Assembly (NCBI GenBank): GCA_016126025.1
Contig: JAEFDA010000051.1
Coordinates: forward strand, 1-7,512
Origin: Nitrososphaerota archaeon
GTDB taxonomy: Archaea > Thermoproteota > Nitrososphaeria > Nitrososphaerales > Nitrosopumilaceae
Direction of reading: 5' to 3'
Length of the DNA: 7,512 bases
Part shown: positions 5,598-7,512 of the stretch, in pieces
How the letters are laid out: each line of letters begins with the position of its first letter
How positions within the stretch are numbered: the first letter of the stretch is position 1
Notes under the pieces: generated by a model
What the model was told of the DNA's origin: nothing
Seen by the model: only the letters and a program-made list of their open reading frames with translations
Database searches by the model: none
Made by a program: the position numbers and the translations under genes

Positions 5598-6263
5598 ATG
5601 CAGGCGGTGATACTGGCCGGCGGCAGGGGCCAGAGACTCAGACCCATAACAGACTATGTGCCCAAGCCCCTGACTCCTCTGGACAACGTGCCGCTGCTGG
5701 AATGGCAGCTGCGCTACCTAGGCAGGTTCGGCATACGCAATGTGGTGGTGTGTTCCGGGTACAAGACAGAGATGATCGAAAACTACTTGGAGCACATGGG
5801 ACACAGCAGTGTGGCCGTGTCGGCAGAGGACGAGCCGCTGGGGACGGCCGGAGCCATACGGAACGCCTCGGATCTCATACGGGGTGAGTTCTACGTCCTG
5901 AACGGCGACATCATCACCGACATAGACATGGGGGCCATACCGCCCAGCCACATAGCCGCCGTGCCGCTGCGGACACAGTACGGAGTGCTGGAGCTGGACG
6001 GCGACAGGGTGGCCGGCTTCGGCGAAAAGGCCCCGCTGCCCGGCATGTGGATGAACGCCGGAATATACCGCCTGGAACGGGACGTCCTGGACAGGCTCCC
6101 CGGGAGGGGCGACATAGAGCAGACGCTCTTCCCCGAATGGGCAGCGGCCGGCGGGCTGGGGGCCGCAAGGTTCCCCAACGCCCGGTGGCACTCCATAGAC
6201 TCGTTCAAGGACATAGAAGAGTGCGCCCCGCAGGTCAGCGGCATCATAAGCGGCACGTGGTAG
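5598..6263 (+). CDS. Sugar-phosphate nucleotidyltransferase (NTP_transferase family), 221 aa
   Basis: The enzyme joins a sugar 1-phosphate to an NTP, yielding an NDP-sugar for glycan or cell-surface synthesis. The N-terminal signature is AVILAGGRGQRLRPIT (3-18) followed by PKPL with the conserved lysine K23. EPLGTAG (79-85) contacts the nucleotide. LNGDI (101-105) holds the metal-binding D104, MNAG (152-155) follows, and D201 in the SIDSF segment is the probable second metal ligand. At 221 residues it is the catalytic domain alone, with no C-terminal left-handed beta-helix. That resembles short mannose-1-phosphate guanylyltransferases or MurNAc-1-P uridylyltransferase-like enzymes. The exact sugar and nucleotide cannot be read from sequence. 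The gene is divergent from the DsbA-like gene and followed by a gene-free stretch, so it appears monocistronic. Confidence 0.93.
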   Translation: MQAVILAGGRGQRLRPITDYVPKPLTPLDNVPLLEWQLRYLGRFGIRNVVVCSGYKTEMIENYLEHMGHSSVAVSAEDEPLGTAGAIRNASDLIRGEFYVLNGDIITDIDMGAIPPSHIAAVPLRTQYGVLELDGDRVAGFGEKAPLPGMWMNAGIYRLERDVLDRLPGRGDIEQTLFPEWAAAGGLGAARFPNARWHSIDSFKDIEECAPQVSGIISGTW

Positions 6264-6300
6264 GCATGGGCCGCCCCACATGGGCACAAATGCAAAACCG

Positions 6301-6436
6301 GCCGTGGCTGCGGTTCTGGTCCGTTGTAGATCCTTCCCTGCCCGGAACCCGCATGACCCAACACGACGCGCAAAGGCAGAACATTCCTAGACGCATGCAC
6401 TGCCGCTCGGACGGAGGCCATGCAGCCAGCCACGGC
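6301..6436. repeat. 10-base inverted repeat enclosing 116 bases
   Basis: GCCGTGGCTG (6301-6310) is the exact reverse complement of CAGCCACGGC (6427-6436). A shorter nested pair, GTCCG (6319-6323) with CGGAC (6408-6412), lies inside. The arrangement could close a structured RNA of about 136 bases. Alone it is weak evidence, because GC-rich DNA yields such pairs occasionally. Confidence 0.4.
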
Positions 6437-6508
6437 GGCATATGCGAGACCCGCGCCTGTATGATGTGCGTCTTGTAGTGGCCTTGGGAATTTCCTGCGA
6501 TCCCGCAT

Positions 6509-6549
6509 CCGGCGCCAGTGTTTACGTTCCAGCGCAAAACGGGCGCCGG
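6509..6549. repeat. 8-base inverted repeat, CCGGCGCC / GGCGCCGG
   Basis: The arms at 6509-6516 and 6542-6549 are perfect complements around a 25-base loop of lower GC content. A stable stem is possible, but no T-run follows on either strand. Confidence 0.45.
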
Positions 6550-6622
6550 TCCATCTGCATGTCACGGCGCTCGTGCACCGACCTCTACGATTTGGGCGGT
6601 CGGCGCGGTAGCACCAATCCTG

Positions 6623-6648
6623 CTGCGATAACCCGTACAGCATCGCAG
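6623..6648 (-). terminator. Possible hairpin just after the acylphosphatase stop
   Basis: CTGCGAT (6623-6629) and ATCGCAG (6642-6648) form a 7-base stem with a 12-base loop. It begins 3 bases beyond the minus-strand stop codon at 6651-6653. The position suits an RNA 3'-end structure. There is no following T-tract, so true terminator function is doubtful. Confidence 0.3.
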
Positions 6649-6650
6649 GC

Positions 6651-7144
6651 CTATCCGGCAATGCGTAGCATGTCGCCGCCTCGCATGCCCCTCAGGACTT
6701 TGAGGATTTCTGCATCGTTCTCCAGAGACGAGTCCATCTTGCTGTCCACTGATTTCATGGTGACGTTCATCTCTTTCTGCAGATCCAGCATCTTGTCCTG
6801 TTTTTTGTCCATTCTACGCAACGCTTCTGTTCCCATGAATATGGCGGTCAGCATCTCCGTGTCCGTATCGCCGAACTTTATCTTAAAGCCGCCCAGACCA
6901 GTCGCCGGGGACCCCTCCTCCGCCATTATGTCCGTGATTGCGGCAGGCTCTGCCCGGTCCCGTATTTGTTGTACGAGGTTCTCGATCTTGGCCTGCTCTT
7001 CCTCGCACACCACAAGAACGGATCCGTCGTCCAAATTTTCCACTGTTCCCCGCACGCCGATCTCATCCGCAGTGGCTTTGATCCTGACCCGCAGGCCCAC
7101 GCCCTGTACCTTGCCACATATACGAATATTCGTCCTTTACACAT
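6651..7144 (-). CDS. Acylphosphatase-domain protein with C-terminal coiled coil; apparent 5' frameshift
   Basis: Acylphosphatase hydrolyses carboxyl-phosphate bonds in small acyl phosphates. The main frame contains GKVQGVGLRVRI, the phosphate-binding loop with catalytic Arg, and GTVEN with the catalytic Asn. The domain ends at GGFKIKFG. About 70 further residues follow; they are charged and helical (EALRRMDKKQDKMLDLQKEM) and look like a coiled coil. This is longer than the usual 90-residue enzyme. The main frame has no normal start before the loop. A TAA lies at 7139-7137, and the first GTG, at 7100, would delete GKVQG. An ATG at 7144, 31 bases below a TATA box, is one base out of frame. Adding one base near the AAA at 7138-7136 would give a 164-residue protein beginning MCKRTNIRICGKVQG. 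Explanations are a sequencing error, a real 5' mutation, or a non-standard start such as ATT at 7127. Confidence 0.8.
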
Positions 7145-7172
7145 GTTGGTACTGTTTTTCAGCGTGTATGAG

Positions 7173-7178
7173 TTATAT
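7173..7178 (-). promoter_or_regulatory. TATA box of the acylphosphatase-like gene
   Basis: The minus strand reads ATATAA within CTCATATAACTC, centred about 31 bases upstream of the ATG at 7144. It supports that ATG as the original start rather than the GTG at 7100, which would be about 75 bases away. Confidence 0.5.
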
Positions 7179-7195
7179 GAGTAAGGCGGTGGGAT

Positions 7196-7289
7196 GGTGT
7201 TTCATAATCTGGGGCCTAACGCGGTCTGAACAGCCCGGCGGCCTGCAATGCCGGGGTACAGCCAACAGGCAGGAAAGTTACGAAACACC
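7196..7289. repeat. 8-base inverted repeat across the divergent spacer
   Basis: GGTGTTTC (7196-7203) and GAAACACC (7282-7289) are perfect complements separated by 78 bases. A smaller GCCTG/CAGGC pair lies inside. The element sits between the outward-facing TATA boxes of the acylphosphatase-like and rhodanese genes. No tRNA features (T-loop, D-loop) are seen on either strand. The rest of the 7145-7336 spacer shows no gene. Confidence 0.4.
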
Positions 7290-7307
7290 GTCTGCCAAAG
7301 ACATGAG

Positions 7308-7315
7308 TTATAAAT
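7308..7315 (+). promoter_or_regulatory. Strong TATA box of the rhodanese gene
   Basis: TTATAAAT is the best archaeal TATA match in the window, centred about 26 bases upstream of the ATG at 7337. No ribosome-binding site precedes the ATG, as expected for a leaderless transcript. Confidence 0.7.
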
Positions 7316-7336
7316 GCCGCAGGCGCATGCACGATA

Positions 7337-7512
7337 ATGGAATATGCCACACCAGAAGTCCTTGTGGATACCGAATGGGTGGCAACGCAGACGCCAGACG
7401 AGAATATCCGTGTGGTAGAGGTCGACTACGACCCTGAGAACTCTTACCGCAGGGGCCACATCCCGGGAGCTGTTCTGATGAAATGGAAGAGCGACATAAA
7501 CGACACCCAGTC
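7337..7512 (+). CDS. Rhodanese-type sulfurtransferase, N-terminal 58 residues (3' end outside window)
   Basis: The ATG at 7337 opens a frame running off the right edge. The residues VLVDTEWVATQ (9-19), IRVVEVDYDP (25-34) and YRRGHIPGAVLMKWK (38-52) match the start of the first domain of tandem-domain rhodaneses (thiosulfate or 3-mercaptopyruvate sulfurtransferases). These enzymes move sulfane sulfur to cyanide or thiol acceptors. The catalytic cysteine normally lies in the second domain and is not in the window, so activity cannot be judged. The start is supported by a strong TATA box 26 bases upstream. The gene is divergent from the acylphosphatase-like gene. Confidence 0.9.
   Translation, partial: MEYATPEVLVDTEWVATQTPDENIRVVEVDYDPENSYRRGHIPGAVLMKWKSDINDTQ

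Larger units (their letters stand above)
6264..6650. other. Gene-free stretch with several inverted repeats
   Basis: No convincing protein is encoded here: open frames on both strands lack recognisable family sequence, and no tRNA T-arm or known RNA signature is seen. It contains three perfect inverted-repeat pairs, at 6301-6310/6427-6436, 6509-6516/6542-6549 and 6623-6629/6642-6648. It separates the nucleotidyltransferase stop from the acylphosphatase stop, so both genes end here. Its length is out of line with the compact spacing elsewhere in the window. A non-coding RNA or a decayed gene is possible, but neither is shown. Confidence 0.5.

Noticed and set aside
6264..6290. Direct repeat of CATGGGC after the nucleotidyltransferase stop
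   Set aside because: Seven bases in GC-rich DNA can recur by chance, and it forms no convincing terminator.
6244..6537. 97-residue minus-strand open frame in the gene-free stretch
   Set aside because: It overlaps the end of the nucleotidyltransferase gene, is rich in Cys, Met and Trp without a motif, and has no promoter or ribosome site.
7196..7289. Possible tRNA because of an 8-base stem closing about 94 bases
   Set aside because: Neither strand has a TTCRA-type T-loop, a D-loop or a recognisable anticodon arm.
6442..7437. 331-residue plus-strand open frame
   Set aside because: It covers the acylphosphatase-like gene on the other strand and runs through the rhodanese promoter and start. 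No recognisable domain is seen.

Overview
The window looks like part of a high-GC, gene-dense archaeal chromosome, most likely a Thaumarchaeon (Nitrososphaerota) of the Cenarchaeum type. This is an inference from gene content: an archaeal class I release factor (aRF1), a siroheme-decarboxylase-like AsnC protein, an F420-type luciferase-family oxidoreductase next to a thiolase and a DUF35 protein, and a membrane-anchored DsbA-like protein. Further support comes from archaeal TATA boxes about 26-31 bases upstream of most start codons, and from frequent ATA (Ile) and AGG (Arg) codons despite the high GC content. No mobile element, CRISPR array, rRNA or tRNA was found.

Layout. At the left edge, a 5' gene fragment (1-195, minus) resembles siroheme decarboxylase / Lrp-AsnC proteins. 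It is divergent from a SAM-methyltransferase-like gene (231-1124, plus), and the two flank one AT-rich element. The methyltransferase converges, with only 4 bases between stop codons, on a minus-strand series. In transcription order that series is a DsbA-like thioredoxin-fold protein (5497-4859), aRF1 (4805-3540), a luciferase-like F420-dependent oxidoreductase (3487-2540), an SCP-x-type thiolase (about 2543-1443) and a DUF35 zinc-ribbon/OB protein (about 1446-1129). DsbA, aRF1 and the oxidoreductase each have their own TATA-like box. The last three genes are stop/start coupled and look like one metabolic operon. Both internal junctions read CTGA, which suggests CTG start codons.

To the right, a sugar-nucleotide transferase gene (5598-6263, plus) is divergent from the DsbA gene across a 100-base promoter region carrying a tandem 12-base repeat. 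A gene-free stretch of about 390 bases follows (6264-6650), with several inverted repeats. Next comes a minus-strand acylphosphatase-domain protein with a C-terminal coiled coil (7144-6651), whose 5' end appears frameshifted. After another gene-free spacer of about 190 bases, the 5' end of a rhodanese-type sulfurtransferase (7337 to the window end, plus) sits behind a strong TATA box.

How the genes fit together: the oxidoreductase, thiolase and DUF35 protein probably act on the same acyl-CoA-linked substrate, because thiolase and DUF35 proteins are known to form complexes. The other genes are mostly individually promoted housekeeping genes. The most interesting points are the paired CTG starts, the broken acylphosphatase N-terminus, and the unexplained structured spacers.
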